NCBI RefSeq assembly: GCF_005281835.1
Contig: NZ_RZIS01000009.1
Span: 62,001 to 126,000 of the forward strand
Direction of reading: 5' to 3'
Source: Vibrio profundi
GTDB lineage: Bacteria > Pseudomonadota > Gammaproteobacteria > Enterobacterales > Vibrionaceae
DNA: 64,000 nucleotides
Shown here piece after piece: positions 46,056-56,106 of this stretch. The notes below the pieces were generated by a model. It was not told the DNA's origin and ran no database searches. It worked only from the letters and a program-made list of their open reading frames with translations. How positions within the stretch are numbered: position 1 is the first letter of the stretch; every line of letters starts with the position of its first letter. The translations under genes were made by a program, and so were the position numbers.

Positions 46056-47170
46056 AAAAGCTCCAGCATTAAACCTACGAATTGGCTGCGTTTTTTCCAA
46101 CTCTCATTTTCGACAATATTTCTGGGCACAGCTTTTGTGTTTCGGTGTTTCTTCAGAGCCTTAATCATTTCTTCCGCATTTCCAACCGTAGTGACGTATT
46201 GACAGTACGGTTCTAGAGCAGGAAAGGGCGTAGAAACAATTGATGATCCGGCTGCAAGGTATTCCAGCAGTTTGAGAGGGCTGCATGCTCTAATTTGTTC
46301 GTTGTCGATAAACGGCAGAATACTGACATCCCAATGTTGGGAATAGCGTGGCAGTTCAGAATGGCTTTTGGGACCTAAGTAATGAACATTCTTGCGTTTT
46401 GGTAGTTGCAAGGTGTTGAGCTCGTTGGGGCCAATAAAGACAAAGTCCCATTCAGGTAATTGGTTAGCGACTTTATCTAACATCGAGTAATCCAGCCATT
46501 TAGAAAGGCTACCGTAAAAACCAGCGATTGGTCGGTGTGAGCTAGGCAGATCTTCAGCCCGAGGTGCGGCTGTCGAAAATAATTCCACGTCAACGCCATG
46601 TGGGAGATATTGGGTTTTGCTAGAAGGGAATTTTCTCATTAGGTTATCGCTGACTGCGAAAATGAGGTCGGCGTTTTCGACCAACTTTGCTTCGTGCTTA
46701 GCAACCGTTTCATGGTCTACGCCCGCAAGCGCTTCAAAATCATCTCCGCAATAGTAAACCACCGCGGATTCACCAAGTTGACCACATAGGTCCGCTGAGG
46801 TTGGTAATGACGTCCATAATATTGGATCTTTAAGCTGAAGCTTTTTAATCAAGGGTAGAAGCTGAGCAAGCATCATTTTCTTAGCAACATGACGACTCAA
46901 TGTTGAACGCGGTGCGGGAATGGTTCGCAGATTAGCGACCGTAATATTCTGCTCACGCGATGGTTTCATCATGTTCTGCGCTTGGGTGTTGCTCTGGCCG
47001 ATAAGCTTATTGAGAGCGCGGCTTACATCTTTAGCGCAAAGTTTAGGTTGTCTTAGGCCTATAGAGTTGACCCACAACACTTTATGATTCAGAGATAAGT
47101 GGCGGATTAAATGTTGTGTCGACGAAGGAAGACCGCCAAAGTCTTCACCGAAAACAATAAGATCACGCAT
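46052..47170 (-). CDS. sypN: SypN, GT-B glycosyltransferase
   Basis: A 372-residue glycosyltransferase with GT-B features: N-terminal GEDFGGLPSSTQHLIRHL, a middle VVYYCGDDFEAL segment, and a C-terminal domain with PIAGFYGSLSKWLDY and CSPLKLLEYLAAGSSIVSTP, where the conserved Glu pair binds the nucleotide sugar. It lies between sypM (8-base overlap) and sypO (4-base overlap), in translational coupling. The sugar specificity is not readable. Confidence 0.87.
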   Translation of the reverse strand: MRDLIVFGEDFGGLPSSTQHLIRHLSLNHKVLWVNSIGLRQPKLCAKDVSRALNKLIGQSNTQAQNMMKPSREQNITVANLRTIPAPRSTLSRHVAKKMMLAQLLPLIKKLQLKDPILWTSLPTSADLCGQLGESAVVYYCGDDFEALAGVDHETVAKHEAKLVENADLIFAVSDNLMRKFPSSKTQYLPHGVDVELFSTAAPRAEDLPSSHRPIAGFYGSLSKWLDYSMLDKVANQLPEWDFVFIGPNELNTLQLPKRKNVHYLGPKSHSELPRYSQHWDVSILPFIDNEQIRACSPLKLLEYLAAGSSIVSTPFPALEPYCQYVTTVGNAEEMIKALKKHRNTKAVPRNIVENESWKKRSQFVGLMLELL

Positions 47171-47915
47171 CTGAACCTCCTATTGACTCATAAGTCGAAT
47201 CAGCTTGAGGGATCTGGCCAACCACTTTGGCAGGGTTACCCGCAACGATAGAAAATGGAGGAATTGACTTGGTGACCACGCTACCAGCCGCAATAACAGA
47301 GGCTTCGCCAATTGTAACACCGCCTTTCACTGTTACATTGGTCCCTAACCAGACATCACGTTCCAATACTATTTCGCCAATCTGACACGGATCATCACCT
47401 TCACCTTGTGCTCTACGTTTTGCATCCAGTGGATGGCCTGAGTAACCAAATAAAAAACCTCCACCTGCGATACGAACGTTGTCTTCAATCACCACCTTAG
47501 TCCCGACCGCAATCGTAGTCTGCCAGCCTATATCGACATTGCTGCCGACAATGAGACTCGGATTAGGAATCATCGAGCAACCAGAGAAGGTAGTTTGGCC
47601 CGATACTCGACAATCATCGCCTAGGTTTATGGTGACAGGGCCGCTGACGAAAGGAATTCCACCATACAGATAAAGTCGTTTACCGCAATTTGCTAACCGA
47701 CCCTTGAAAGCAGGTGTGAAATAAAGGATTCGTGTTAAAGACGAGATGACTCCCGTTACAAAGTTATGAATGAAATAAAGGCATTTATTGTAGAGAATGG
47801 GGGTTCGTAGCTCGGCACAACGAATCTTTTTCAAAATAAAAAAGACATTTCTAATTTGAGAATTAGGGTGGCTCTTTAACCAGAACTTAAAATTATGAAT
47901 CGACATTGTGTTCAT
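47163..47915 (-). CDS. sypM: SypM, hexapeptide-repeat acyltransferase
   Basis: A 250-residue protein whose second half is a left-handed beta helix of hexapeptide repeats (VTINLGDDCRVSG, NPSLIVGSNVDIGW, IGEASVIAAGSVV), ending in the family motif IVAGNPAKVVG. It should O-acetylate a sugar of the polysaccharide using acetyl-CoA. The N-terminal 70 residues are not part of the repeat and may anchor it to partners. It is preceded by a 79-base gap with a possible sigma54 promoter. Confidence 0.9.
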   Translation of the reverse strand: MNTMSIHNFKFWLKSHPNSQIRNVFFILKKIRCAELRTPILYNKCLYFIHNFVTGVISSLTRILYFTPAFKGRLANCGKRLYLYGGIPFVSGPVTINLGDDCRVSGQTTFSGCSMIPNPSLIVGSNVDIGWQTTIAVGTKVVIEDNVRIAGGGFLFGYSGHPLDAKRRAQGEGDDPCQIGEIVLERDVWLGTNVTVKGGVTIGEASVIAAGSVVTKSIPPFSIVAGNPAKVVGQIPQADSTYESIGGSDA

Positions 47916-47952
47916 TTTGAATACTCCTAGCCATGGGTATATAGGAGTACTT

Positions 47953-47967
47953 ACACAGAGTGTGCCA
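47953..47967 (-). promoter_or_regulatory. Weak sigma54-type promoter of sypM
   Basis: On the minus strand TGGCACACTCTGTGT has a perfect -24 element, but the -12 pair is GT in place of GC. A SypG-like site TTCTCA-ATT-TGACAG (48017-48031, inside the end of sypL) is centred 71 bases upstream. sypM is a known SypG-dependent promoter in V. fischeri. Confidence 0.45.
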
Positions 47968-47994
47968 TAAATAAAGTTACTAAATTACAATGGG

Positions 47995-49383
47995 TTATGT
48001 ATTTCTCTCGGGAGGGTTCTCAATTTGACAGGCTTTTTGAGATATGTGAGCGACGCAAACAATCAATGCCGCCAAGATATAAATAGGCCAGTTGAAGCCT
48101 TGAGTTAAGAACGTACCGGATACTATGGTACCAAGCAGGCCTGCGTAAACAGCATTGGCAGACGATACTAAATTAGGATCGAGCGGTACTCGGCTTTTTT
48201 CGATTAACGCCAAAGTTCCTCGGGCGGTTCGAATAAGAGTCACAATCAAACCAATGAATATGATGAGCCCGAGGAATCCGGTTTCGGCTAATACTCCAAA
48301 CCAAGTACTGTGCACTGCGTGATTAAGCCCATCCCAATGTGGGCTGTAGTAGTAATAGTTTGAGTAAAAATTATTAAGCCCGACACCGGTAAGGGGATTC
48401 ACTGTGGCCATTTTAAATGCGGCCTCCCAAGCATATAAACGCCCCATTGCGGAGGCATCAATCCCAGCCTCTGCTGCGCCGCCTGATGCTCGCCCTGATA
48501 TGCCTGCCATTAAGTAAAGCCCCATTGCCGCCACGCCACTTACGCTAATCAGTAGCACTTTCGAACGAATGACTTTAATCGCGAAGATCCCGAATACGGT
48601 TAATGAGCCTAATAGGCCGCCACGGCTTTGAGTAGCGATGACTGCCATTAGCAATAAGATACAGATAATGGCGCTTAAAACTCGCAACAGCAGAGATAGG
48701 CGAGGTGTGATGGTATTACTGACCGCAAACGCGAGTGGAAACATTAACGCTAACGCAAGATCATTAGGATCCCCAAGCATCGAACCGATATCACGTCCAA
48801 CCGTGACACGAGTGCCTTCAACCATGCCAATACCGTTTGCAGAGTTATAAAGCGCGATGGAGCCAATCAATAAACCGGATAAGATGATCACCAATGATGT
48901 ATGTCCGAGGTTTTTGGCGCTTGTTACAAGCCAAACAATGGCTAACGTCATCACAATGATTTTCCAGTAAATACCTTTAAACTCTTTAATCGCCTCTGGT
49001 CGGTTAGACGCGAAAATGATTCCGACAAAAACCAGCACCCAAAAGATAGAAAGCCAAGTGAGGCTTGGGTGCCAATACATTTTTAGCTCTTTACTTACGA
49101 ATGCATGCCACAGCAGCGCAGATAACGCCCCAAGTGATAACAGCAATGGAATCTTTAAAGGGTAGAGTTGTGGTACGGCTTCGTGGATTCGAAAGAATGA
49201 AAAAGCCACAAACAAGATCACGAGCCAAAAGGTTTTGTTCAGAACAAACAGTGCGCCAAGAGGAATCATGGCAAGCACCAAAACAACAAGTGGGTTTGGC
49301 ACGAAATACCAAATAACGGTGATCAGCAAACAAACCACAGTGGCGGACAAGATGGCTGGTAATCTGCTTTGGTTTGCTTTCAT
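47995..49383 (-). CDS. sypL: SypL, O-antigen ligase/polymerase-like membrane protein
   Basis: A 462-residue protein with about eleven to twelve membrane helices and the Wzy_C (O-antigen ligase) region with a large periplasmic loop around GRLYAWEAAFKMATVNPLTGVGLNNFY. HAVHSTWFGVLAETGFLGLI matches the H-containing signature of WaaL/PglL-type enzymes. It would polymerise or ligate repeat units on the periplasmic side. Its start overlaps sypK by 4 bases. Confidence 0.9.
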   Translation of the reverse strand: MKANQSRLPAILSATVVCLLITVIWYFVPNPLVVLVLAMIPLGALFVLNKTFWLVILFVAFSFFRIHEAVPQLYPLKIPLLLSLGALSALLWHAFVSKELKMYWHPSLTWLSIFWVLVFVGIIFASNRPEAIKEFKGIYWKIIVMTLAIVWLVTSAKNLGHTSLVIILSGLLIGSIALYNSANGIGMVEGTRVTVGRDIGSMLGDPNDLALALMFPLAFAVSNTITPRLSLLLRVLSAIICILLLMAVIATQSRGGLLGSLTVFGIFAIKVIRSKVLLISVSGVAAMGLYLMAGISGRASGGAAEAGIDASAMGRLYAWEAAFKMATVNPLTGVGLNNFYSNYYYYSPHWDGLNHAVHSTWFGVLAETGFLGLIIFIGLIVTLIRTARGTLALIEKSRVPLDPNLVSSANAVYAGLLGTIVSGTFLTQGFNWPIYILAALIVCVAHISQKACQIENPPERNT

Positions 49384-50819
49384 ATGCGGCCCAACCCTAA
49401 ACGAACACGGTGAGATAGGCCTTTGAAGTTTTTAATAAATAGCGGAGAAAATTCACGACTTAAGGCCACAGGTAACAATGCAATAAGGGGAACTAAACAA
49501 GCAAATGCAATACACAACCAAGGGTTAGAAGTGTAGTAAGAGAGATATAAGCTGCACATCAGTACGATGAAGTTAGAAAGCAGTAATAGATATTGATAAG
49601 GCAATAAGACTAAGGTTTGGCTAACGACAAAAGTGATAATAGCCTTGATCATTTGAGCAATACCTAGAGCAATGATGATTCCCCAAATCCCGTGACTTTG
49701 AAGTTGCCACATGAGAACTAGCCCTACGATTGTTGCGGCTAGGCAGATTTGAAGTTGGCCTTTGGTTCTCTTTTTATACAAAATTCCGATATTAAGTAAT
49801 TCTGAGATTTCTTTGAACCAAGCGACAAGCAAAGTTCCGACCAAGAGCTGTGTAGAAATAAGATATTCAGAAGGCAAGGTAAGGGTAATAAACGCTTTAG
49901 CAGCAAACGCAACTGCGATTGTCAGCATGGTCAAATAGACAATGCCAAGCTGAGTGACTTGCGCGCATTTACGAACCCCTTGTTGTTCTAGGGCTTGGAA
50001 ACGCTTTGGCATCCACCACATTCCGAAAGGCTGCATCAAAATACACATTGCTAGAGAAAACTTAGCGGCGACCGAATACCAACCTAGTGTGGCGAAATCG
50101 GAAGAATAAGCTAAAAACAAACGTTCAGAACCATTTAAACCGAAGCTAACCAACGCAGCTAACATCAATGGCGCGCTGTAGTACAAATAAGGTTTTACGT
50201 CGGTTTTGCTTGGTAAGCGCCATTTGAATCGATTGATAAGGTGCAAGGCAACAAACTGCAAGAGATAAGTCACGGCACCACAAGCAAGGATGGCTTTCAC
50301 TGATGGTGCATTGATTAATACGACAACAATTAAACCTACCTGTATGGCGGTTGAACAGACACTGACTGCAAGGAAAGTCTTAGCTCTGTCTTTTAACCTC
50401 AACCAAGCATTGGATATTCCCAAAACACCTTCTAAAGAAGCACAGAGTAACAACAAATTAAGTTCGGTCTTAGATACGGGGCTTGTAGCGGGGATTTCCA
50501 CAAGATTAATCATGAAAAACAACGTTGCAGCGAACGCTAAAGAGATACAACTGGTGGTTGTGTAAATTTCACTAGCGCACTTGAATTGTTGTTTGTCGTC
50601 GGTTTTTACACTCGCAAAGCGGTAGATGACTTCATGCATAGCCAGAGCGAGTACGATTCCGGTGACAGCACCAATCGTCGCTAATAGATCTAGCTTACCG
50701 ATCTGTTCTGGCATCAAGTAACTCGCCATTAATGGCAGCATCAATAAAGAAAGCCCTTTATTAAGTACCAGTCCTACTCCATAGGTGGCGATGCTGGCTA
50801 AAGGCCCTGAAGTTTTCAT
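49380..50819 (-). CDS. sypK: SypK, Wzx-type polysaccharide flippase
   Basis: A 479-residue protein with about twelve membrane helices, of the MATE/MVF-like Wzx family, which flips undecaprenyl-linked repeats across the inner membrane. ATG 50819 (MKTSGPLASIA) fits the family start and overlaps the sypJ stop by one base; a longer open frame to 50900 would overlap sypJ and lacks family character. Its position between sypJ and sypL is that of the known locus. Confidence 0.88.
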   Translation of the reverse strand: MKTSGPLASIATYGVGLVLNKGLSLLMLPLMASYLMPEQIGKLDLLATIGAVTGIVLALAMHEVIYRFASVKTDDKQQFKCASEIYTTTSCISLAFAATLFFMINLVEIPATSPVSKTELNLLLLCASLEGVLGISNAWLRLKDRAKTFLAVSVCSTAIQVGLIVVVLINAPSVKAILACGAVTYLLQFVALHLINRFKWRLPSKTDVKPYLYYSAPLMLAALVSFGLNGSERLFLAYSSDFATLGWYSVAAKFSLAMCILMQPFGMWWMPKRFQALEQQGVRKCAQVTQLGIVYLTMLTIAVAFAAKAFITLTLPSEYLISTQLLVGTLLVAWFKEISELLNIGILYKKRTKGQLQICLAATIVGLVLMWQLQSHGIWGIIIALGIAQMIKAIITFVVSQTLVLLPYQYLLLLSNFIVLMCSLYLSYYTSNPWLCIAFACLVPLIALLPVALSREFSPLFIKNFKGLSHRVRLGLGRI

Positions 50820-52024
50820 CAGTGAACTCCTAGGGTATTTTGCATATGTGATAATTCGGTGCGGCCCGTTAACAGACATTTTGTAATATGAGCGTAGCAA
50901 CGTTCAGCGCGGTAGCACTCGGCGATACGCTTTCCTTCAATTGAAAGCGATGCGCGTAATTCAGTCGAGCGTTGTAATAACTCTAACGTAGTGCGTAGCG
51001 ACAGTTCATCTCTTGGATTGTATTTAAGGCAGTTAACACCGTGAGTGAGTTTTTTATCCCAATAAGCACCATCTTCAGGAATGACGACAGACAAGCCCGC
51101 AGCTAACGACTCCAATATTGATAGCCCGAAGGGTTCGTTGTCACTGGTTGAAACGAAGACCCCACATTGCGATCGAATCTGGTCTAAATTCGATGGCGAC
51201 TCGTAAAGGGAGACGTTGCTCCAGTTCTTTGGAAGTTCACTTACACCTAACTGGGTAGAGGTAGGGCGGATGTAGCAAATGTCTGCGACCAAATGGGAAT
51301 GCGTAAATTTAGGGTCAATGGCCGAAAGAAGAATATCTAACCCTTTCCACTCTAATAAAGATGCTGCCCAAAAAATTCGTTTTGATTGATAGCACGCCGA
51401 TACAGGCCATTGGCTTTGACTAATGCCATTGGTGAACACTTGCAATTGACTATCGTCGATGGACAGCTTCGCCATTGCGCAATTCTGGCCGGGGTCGGTC
51501 GTCAGCGAAAAGTACGCATATAGTGCGTTTACGATAGATTGATAGGTCGATTCTAAATAGAACACCTTTTTAGCCTGGCTCAGGCAGTATCCGATAGCTC
51601 TAGATGGTGCGACTGGCCCATGGATAAGTTGAATGATAGGGAAATGCAGCATTAGACGGCAAATGTATAGCGCCATATCGATACCAGGGCCGGAAGCCCC
51701 TACAGCGTAATCAATTCGCTTAATGCGTAGCAGCGTGAAAAATATCATTGACGCAAAGTACAGCTGAGCAAACCAGTAGCGGATGCCGTTGGCTTGGCTT
51801 AGAAAACTCCAATTCGCGAGTGAAATAATGGAAGTATCCGGGTTCGATTTTTTAATGTGACTCCAACTTGAAGGCGTTGAAGTTAAAATGGTAAAGCGGA
51901 CATTTTTATCGCCGCATACCGTTAGCATTTCTGCTGTTGCGACTTTTGAGCCACCTGCGAATGCAATCGGGTCATATACAAAACCATGAACTCGATTATC
52001 CTGTTGAGTGTTATGCATAGTCAT
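50819..52024 (-). CDS. sypJ: SypJ, GT4-family glycosyltransferase
   Basis: A 401-residue GT-B protein with the N-terminal PIAFAGGSKVATAEML pattern and a C-terminal GT4 domain (KRIFWAASLLEWKGLDILL, and STSDNEPFGLSILESLAAG with the EX7E motif). It should add a sugar to the repeat unit. It follows sypI by 21 bases and is coupled to sypK. Sugar unknown. Confidence 0.9.
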   Translation of the reverse strand: MTMHNTQQDNRVHGFVYDPIAFAGGSKVATAEMLTVCGDKNVRFTILTSTPSSWSHIKKSNPDTSIISLANWSFLSQANGIRYWFAQLYFASMIFFTLLRIKRIDYAVGASGPGIDMALYICRLMLHFPIIQLIHGPVAPSRAIGYCLSQAKKVFYLESTYQSIVNALYAYFSLTTDPGQNCAMAKLSIDDSQLQVFTNGISQSQWPVSACYQSKRIFWAASLLEWKGLDILLSAIDPKFTHSHLVADICYIRPTSTQLGVSELPKNWSNVSLYESPSNLDQIRSQCGVFVSTSDNEPFGLSILESLAAGLSVVIPEDGAYWDKKLTHGVNCLKYNPRDELSLRTTLELLQRSTELRASLSIEGKRIAECYRAERCYAHITKCLLTGRTELSHMQNTLGVH

Positions 52025-52045
52025 AGTGCAGCCCTCAATTTGAAG

Positions 52046-53224
52046 TTATCTGAATGTCCAACGCAGTAAGGGCTTAAATCCATTACTGACGGGCACGCGA
52101 TGATTGGATGGTTCACAACACATATCTTCATAGATAGCTTGAATAGCATTGGTATTCGCGCTAACAGTTAGCTTGTTCGAAGCATGCTGATAAAGGTTTT
52201 CTGCTAACGTGATCTGCAATGTTTTGCTAGAAGCGAGCTTGCGCATGTTTTCTGCGATATCGAGAATCGCGTTGCTATGAGAAAAGAGCAAACCGCTATG
52301 GTAGTGTTCAATAAACTCGGGGATTCCACCCACTCTAGGGGCAATAACGGGTAACTTGGCCAACCCGGCTTCTGCAATGGCCAAACCAAACGCTTCGTCT
52401 CTTGCTCCACTTATAAATGCGTTTACTCCACTGTGGAGCCAGTCAGAGACATTGTGTTGCTCACCAACAAAATGTACTCGGTTGGTTAGGTTTAATTTTG
52501 AAACTAAAGCTTTCAGATTGCTTCTTTCTTCACCTTCACCAATGATGACTAAATGGCAATCTATCGTTCCTGACAAGTGGTGGAGAGCTTGGATAATTAG
52601 GTCATAACCTTTTCTAACGATAAGCGAACCAACACTAATAAAAACAAAACGATTTAGAGGGATATTCAAACGATCTCGAATATTTATAGGAGTAGAAAAC
52701 TCTTCGGCTACGCCGTTATGAATCACCGATAGTTTGGATTTTGGATAGCCGTCTCCCAGCAAACCGTGACTGATTGCCTCGCTTACACAAATCGTGTGTG
52801 GTGAAAGGTGTAACCCTAAGGTAAATCTGTCTCTGAGCTGATAATCGCTATGAAGTTGAGTAACCAGCGGCACACCGCACAGACGAGCTGCTAGGCACAT
52901 CCATTGGCAGGGCGCTCCACTGTTCACATGCACTAAGTCGATGTTATGTACACGAATAAACTTGATGGCTTGCCTCACTAGCTTGAGCCAACCAAAACAA
53001 TCGAATTTTGGGTAATCCCAGCCACCTAACAAGGTAAATTCAGAATATAGAGTCTCGATCTTTTTGTTTTGATAGATACGCGCTAGAGGAATGCAATTGG
53101 TCCAAAGGAATGGCGTAAAGCGATTCCTGTCTAGGCTATCTATTAAATGCATAAGACACATTTCGCTGCCACGAATCCAGTTATCGCTATAGTGAACGTA
53201 GAGAACATTCTTGCGAACAGTCAT
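52046..53224 (-). CDS. sypI: SypI, GT4-family glycosyltransferase
   Basis: A 392-residue GT4 enzyme: N-terminal LYVHYSDNWIRGSEMCL motif and the C-terminal FVFISVGSLIVRKGYDLII / AFISGARDEAFGLAIAEAG donor-site motifs. It starts a new transcription unit: a 219-base gap upstream carries a sigma54 promoter and a SypG-like site, as at sypI of V. fischeri. Confidence 0.9.
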   Translation of the reverse strand: MTVRKNVLYVHYSDNWIRGSEMCLMHLIDSLDRNRFTPFLWTNCIPLARIYQNKKIETLYSEFTLLGGWDYPKFDCFGWLKLVRQAIKFIRVHNIDLVHVNSGAPCQWMCLAARLCGVPLVTQLHSDYQLRDRFTLGLHLSPHTICVSEAISHGLLGDGYPKSKLSVIHNGVAEEFSTPINIRDRLNIPLNRFVFISVGSLIVRKGYDLIIQALHHLSGTIDCHLVIIGEGEERSNLKALVSKLNLTNRVHFVGEQHNVSDWLHSGVNAFISGARDEAFGLAIAEAGLAKLPVIAPRVGGIPEFIEHYHSGLLFSHSNAILDIAENMRKLASSKTLQITLAENLYQHASNKLTVSANTNAIQAIYEDMCCEPSNHRVPVSNGFKPLLRWTFR

Positions 53225-53273
53225 AGTTACCCCTTGCCAATGATGTTATCGATTTATTTGTATACATGGATAT

Positions 53274-53289
53274 AGCAAAGCGAATGCCA
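53274..53289 (-). promoter_or_regulatory. Sigma54 promoter of sypI
   Basis: On the minus strand TGGCATTCGCTTTGCT has GG-N10-GC and a perfect TTTGCT -12 element. It lies about 50 bases before the sypI start. Confidence 0.8.
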
Positions 53290-53358
53290 ACGATAGAGGT
53301 GTTCTAATTGGTTGTTTTTACGAGAAAAATAAAAGTTAGCGATTACAAGGTAAATGAA

Positions 53359-53373
53359 TTTTTAAAATGAGAA
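53359..53373 (-). promoter_or_regulatory. Candidate SypG site before sypI
   Basis: On the minus strand TTCTCATTTTAAAAA carries the TTCTCA half-site followed by TTT-TA (TG in the consensus). Its centre is about 91 bases upstream of the sypI -12 element, the same spacing as at the adhesin gene. Confidence 0.55.
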
Positions 53374-53443
53374 TCAGAATGGAAAGGCATTACGTGGTGG
53401 AATTTTCGGTCATTCATAGGATTGAACAAAAAAGATTCAAAGT

Positions 53444-54502
53444 TCAATGGCTAGGGAAGTAGCATTCAACGAGCTTGGGGATAACAGCTTGTGGCGAATA
53501 TTCTGAGTGGATGGTTTTTATCGCATTTTGCCTAATATTACATTGGTCATGTTCAGGTAGTTGTAACCAGTATTCGACCCAATGTTTCAGTTCGTCCATG
53601 TTATTCGCGAGAAAACCGTTCTCCTTATGATCAATTAGATTAGGTAGGTTACCAACCGAAAGCGATATAACTGGTATTCCTCGTCCCATCGCTTCAAGTG
53701 CGGCCATTGGTAGGCCTTCAAAGCGAGACGTAATAATCAGCACTCCAATATTATGCCAAACATCAGCCATATTACTTTGATGTCCGTGGCAGCGCAGGTT
53801 AGATGTTGCTTGTTCTTGAACTGCGGATAGCTCAGGGCCGTCTCCATATATATCAAAGGTGTAATCTGTAAAAACATTGGCTAGCGCAACGAACCTATCT
53901 GGTCCTTTTTCATGACTCAACCGGCCCACGAAGCCTATGTGGTCTGAATACTTGCCCGGCGTTGAGCATTGGGCGACGAAGTTATTGAGTAACGTAGATT
54001 GAGTGGGGATCTTAGCGCGGATCTTTTCACTGACGACTAGCGAGTGGTTAGAAATAAAACTCGTGTAGCGGTCACACCAGTCGTATACCCAAACTCTTCC
54101 TGTTGGCGTTTCACCAGCATGATAAGTTGAAACTTGCTTGGTTTGCTTTAACACTCCCATCACTTTTGCCACTTTACTGTATAAGCTAGCCTTGTAGCCA
54201 TGGGCATGCACGAGTGTTGGGCGGTAGCGGTAAACGGCACTAGTAAATCGTTTGAAGGAACTTTGACTGTGTGGTGACAGGTCATTTAAGTAACTGTAGG
54301 GAAGATCAGCTTGAACCAATCTGTCCAAAATAGGGGGAGTGGGGTGGTATCGGTTGATCAATATAATTCGAACGGGAAACTGATGGGAAATTAAGCCGAG
54401 CGCTAACTCAAGAACGTGCGACTCAATCCCACCGTAGATTTGGCTGTCCAATAACAGCCAAATCTCATTGGTGTCGGGAAGATCAGGCTTGGCTGCACTC
54501 AT
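53444..54502 (-). CDS. sypH: SypH, GT4-family glycosyltransferase
   Basis: A 352-residue GT-B enzyme with N-terminal DSQIYGGIESHVLELALGL, the mid-region VHAHGYKASLYSKVAKV, and GT4 motifs IGFVGRLSHEKGPDRFV and TSRFEGLPMAALEAMGRG. Its start overlaps the end of sypG by 20 bases, so it is read from the regulatory operon. Its sugar specificity is unknown. Confidence 0.9.
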   Translation of the reverse strand: MSAAKPDLPDTNEIWLLLDSQIYGGIESHVLELALGLISHQFPVRIILINRYHPTPPILDRLVQADLPYSYLNDLSPHSQSSFKRFTSAVYRYRPTLVHAHGYKASLYSKVAKVMGVLKQTKQVSTYHAGETPTGRVWVYDWCDRYTSFISNHSLVVSEKIRAKIPTQSTLLNNFVAQCSTPGKYSDHIGFVGRLSHEKGPDRFVALANVFTDYTFDIYGDGPELSAVQEQATSNLRCHGHQSNMADVWHNIGVLIITSRFEGLPMAALEAMGRGIPVISLSVGNLPNLIDHKENGFLANNMDELKHWVEYWLQLPEHDQCNIRQNAIKTIHSEYSPQAVIPKLVECYFPSH

Positions 54503-55970
54503 CTTCTGATTCCCACGCTTGCTTCTTCCTATAAACGGTCGAAGGGCTTAGTTCTAAAAGAACCGCAGCGTTCAATACGTTGCCATCACAGTAACTGATC
54601 GCGTTTTGAATGGCTTCACGTTCGATTTTCCACATAGGTCGAATAGAACCATCAGGATTGGTAAACGCTGAAGTGCTAGGAGTGCTGGCTTGACTTAACT
54701 CACTAACTTCTACTTGTGGTTGCACTTGAGCCTGAATTGCTTCCGCCGCTGGTGGAGGAGTATCCACACGCGGTTTTGATGATGCAGTGCCGGATGCTTT
54801 CGCGCTATTTATTGGAGGTGGAAGCATATCTTTCGTAACGCTAGATTCATTATTCAGCACCACGATATTGCGAATAATGTTTTGCAGTTGTCTTACATTA
54901 CCTGGCCAAGGGTAACGTTTCAGTAGAGCTTGAGTTTCTCTGTCTATTGCATTGAAACGTTTTTTATCTTGTTTAGCGTAAGACTTTAAGAAATGCGTTG
55001 CTAGGGTGACAATGTCACTTCCTCGCTCTCGTAATGGTGGCATTTCAATTGGTACAACGTGAACTCGGTAGTAGAGGTCTTCTCTAAAGCGACCTTCTTC
55101 AACTTCGACTAATGGATCTCGGTTAGTCGCACAAATAATACGAACGTCGACCTTAATTTCTTTATTGCCGCCAAGTGGAGTGAAAGTCCCTGTTTGCAAA
55201 AAGCGTAGCAGCTTCTTCTGCATCTCCAGTTCCATTTCACAGAGTTCGTCGAGAAACAGAGTACCGCCATGAGCTTGCATCGCGGCACCTTTACGGTCTG
55301 TTGTCGCGCCGGTGAATGCCCCTTTTACATGGCCAAATATCTCACTTTCCATTAAATCGCGAGGAATAGCGCCGCAGTTAATTGCGACAAATGGCTTGTC
55401 GCGGCGTTGGCTTTCCTGGTGAATGGCTTCAGCACAGACTTCTTTACCCGTACCGCTTTCACCGTTGATAAAGACACTTGCCGTAGTAGGGGCAACTGAA
55501 TCGATAGTTTTGTACACGGCTTGCATTGGTAAGCAAGAACCAATGAAGTTATGAAAGCGCTCACGGTCAAACTTTGTTTGAATATCATCTACCAAGTGTT
55601 CGAGTTTCGCGCGCTTAAGGTGAAGGCGAACGGAGGTTTTTAAGCGATCGGCTTGGATAGGCTTTTCTAAGAAATCTTCAGCACCCCGCTGAATTAGATC
55701 AACCGCAATATCCACAGAACCATGTGCCGTAGCAATAACCACTGCCGTTGGGATTTCATTTTCTGTGATCCAATCTAAAACTTCTTCACCAGACATATCT
55801 GGCAGCTTTAGATCCAGTATCACTAGCTGAGGCGCGTGTCTTTCTATAAAGCTTTGTGCTTCTTTACCTGTTTCTACATGGAAGATATCGTAGGGCTCAT
55901 CTTTCACGTACTGCTTATATAGAATCGCGAGCGAGGTTGAATCTTCTACTAATAAAACTTTTGGTCGCAT
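54483..55970 (-). CDS. sypG: SypG, sigma54-dependent response regulator
   Basis: A 495-residue NtrC-type activator. The receiver domain (1-120) has phosphorylatable Asp53 in LVILDLKLPD; the AAA+ domain (about 138-375) has Walker A GESGTGKE (170-177) and the sigma54-contacting GAFTGA (217-222). A Pro/Ala-rich linker leads to a Fis-type helix-turn-helix (about 450-490). It activates the syp promoters after phosphotransfer from SypF. ATG 55970 has AAGGA upstream; the open frame to 56006 is not family-like. Target sites are seen before sypA, sypI, sypM and, tentatively, the adhesin gene. Confidence 0.95.
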   Translation of the reverse strand: MRPKVLLVEDSTSLAILYKQYVKDEPYDIFHVETGKEAQSFIERHAPQLVILDLKLPDMSGEEVLDWITENEIPTAVVIATAHGSVDIAVDLIQRGAEDFLEKPIQADRLKTSVRLHLKRAKLEHLVDDIQTKFDRERFHNFIGSCLPMQAVYKTIDSVAPTTASVFINGESGTGKEVCAEAIHQESQRRDKPFVAINCGAIPRDLMESEIFGHVKGAFTGATTDRKGAAMQAHGGTLFLDELCEMELEMQKKLLRFLQTGTFTPLGGNKEIKVDVRIICATNRDPLVEVEEGRFREDLYYRVHVVPIEMPPLRERGSDIVTLATHFLKSYAKQDKKRFNAIDRETQALLKRYPWPGNVRQLQNIIRNIVVLNNESSVTKDMLPPPINSAKASGTASSKPRVDTPPPAAEAIQAQVQPQVEVSELSQASTPSTSAFTNPDGSIRPMWKIEREAIQNAISYCDGNVLNAAVLLELSPSTVYRKKQAWESEDECSQA

Positions 55971-56106
55971 GTACAATTCCTTTTGAAACCAATAACTAAA
56001 CAACAAATAGCATAAGCGAGCGGTGGCAGCAATATTTAGAGTCCGTAGTTGCTGTGTTCTACATAAATTGCTACCAAATTAGAGAACGCTCTTAATTCTC
56101 AGCAAA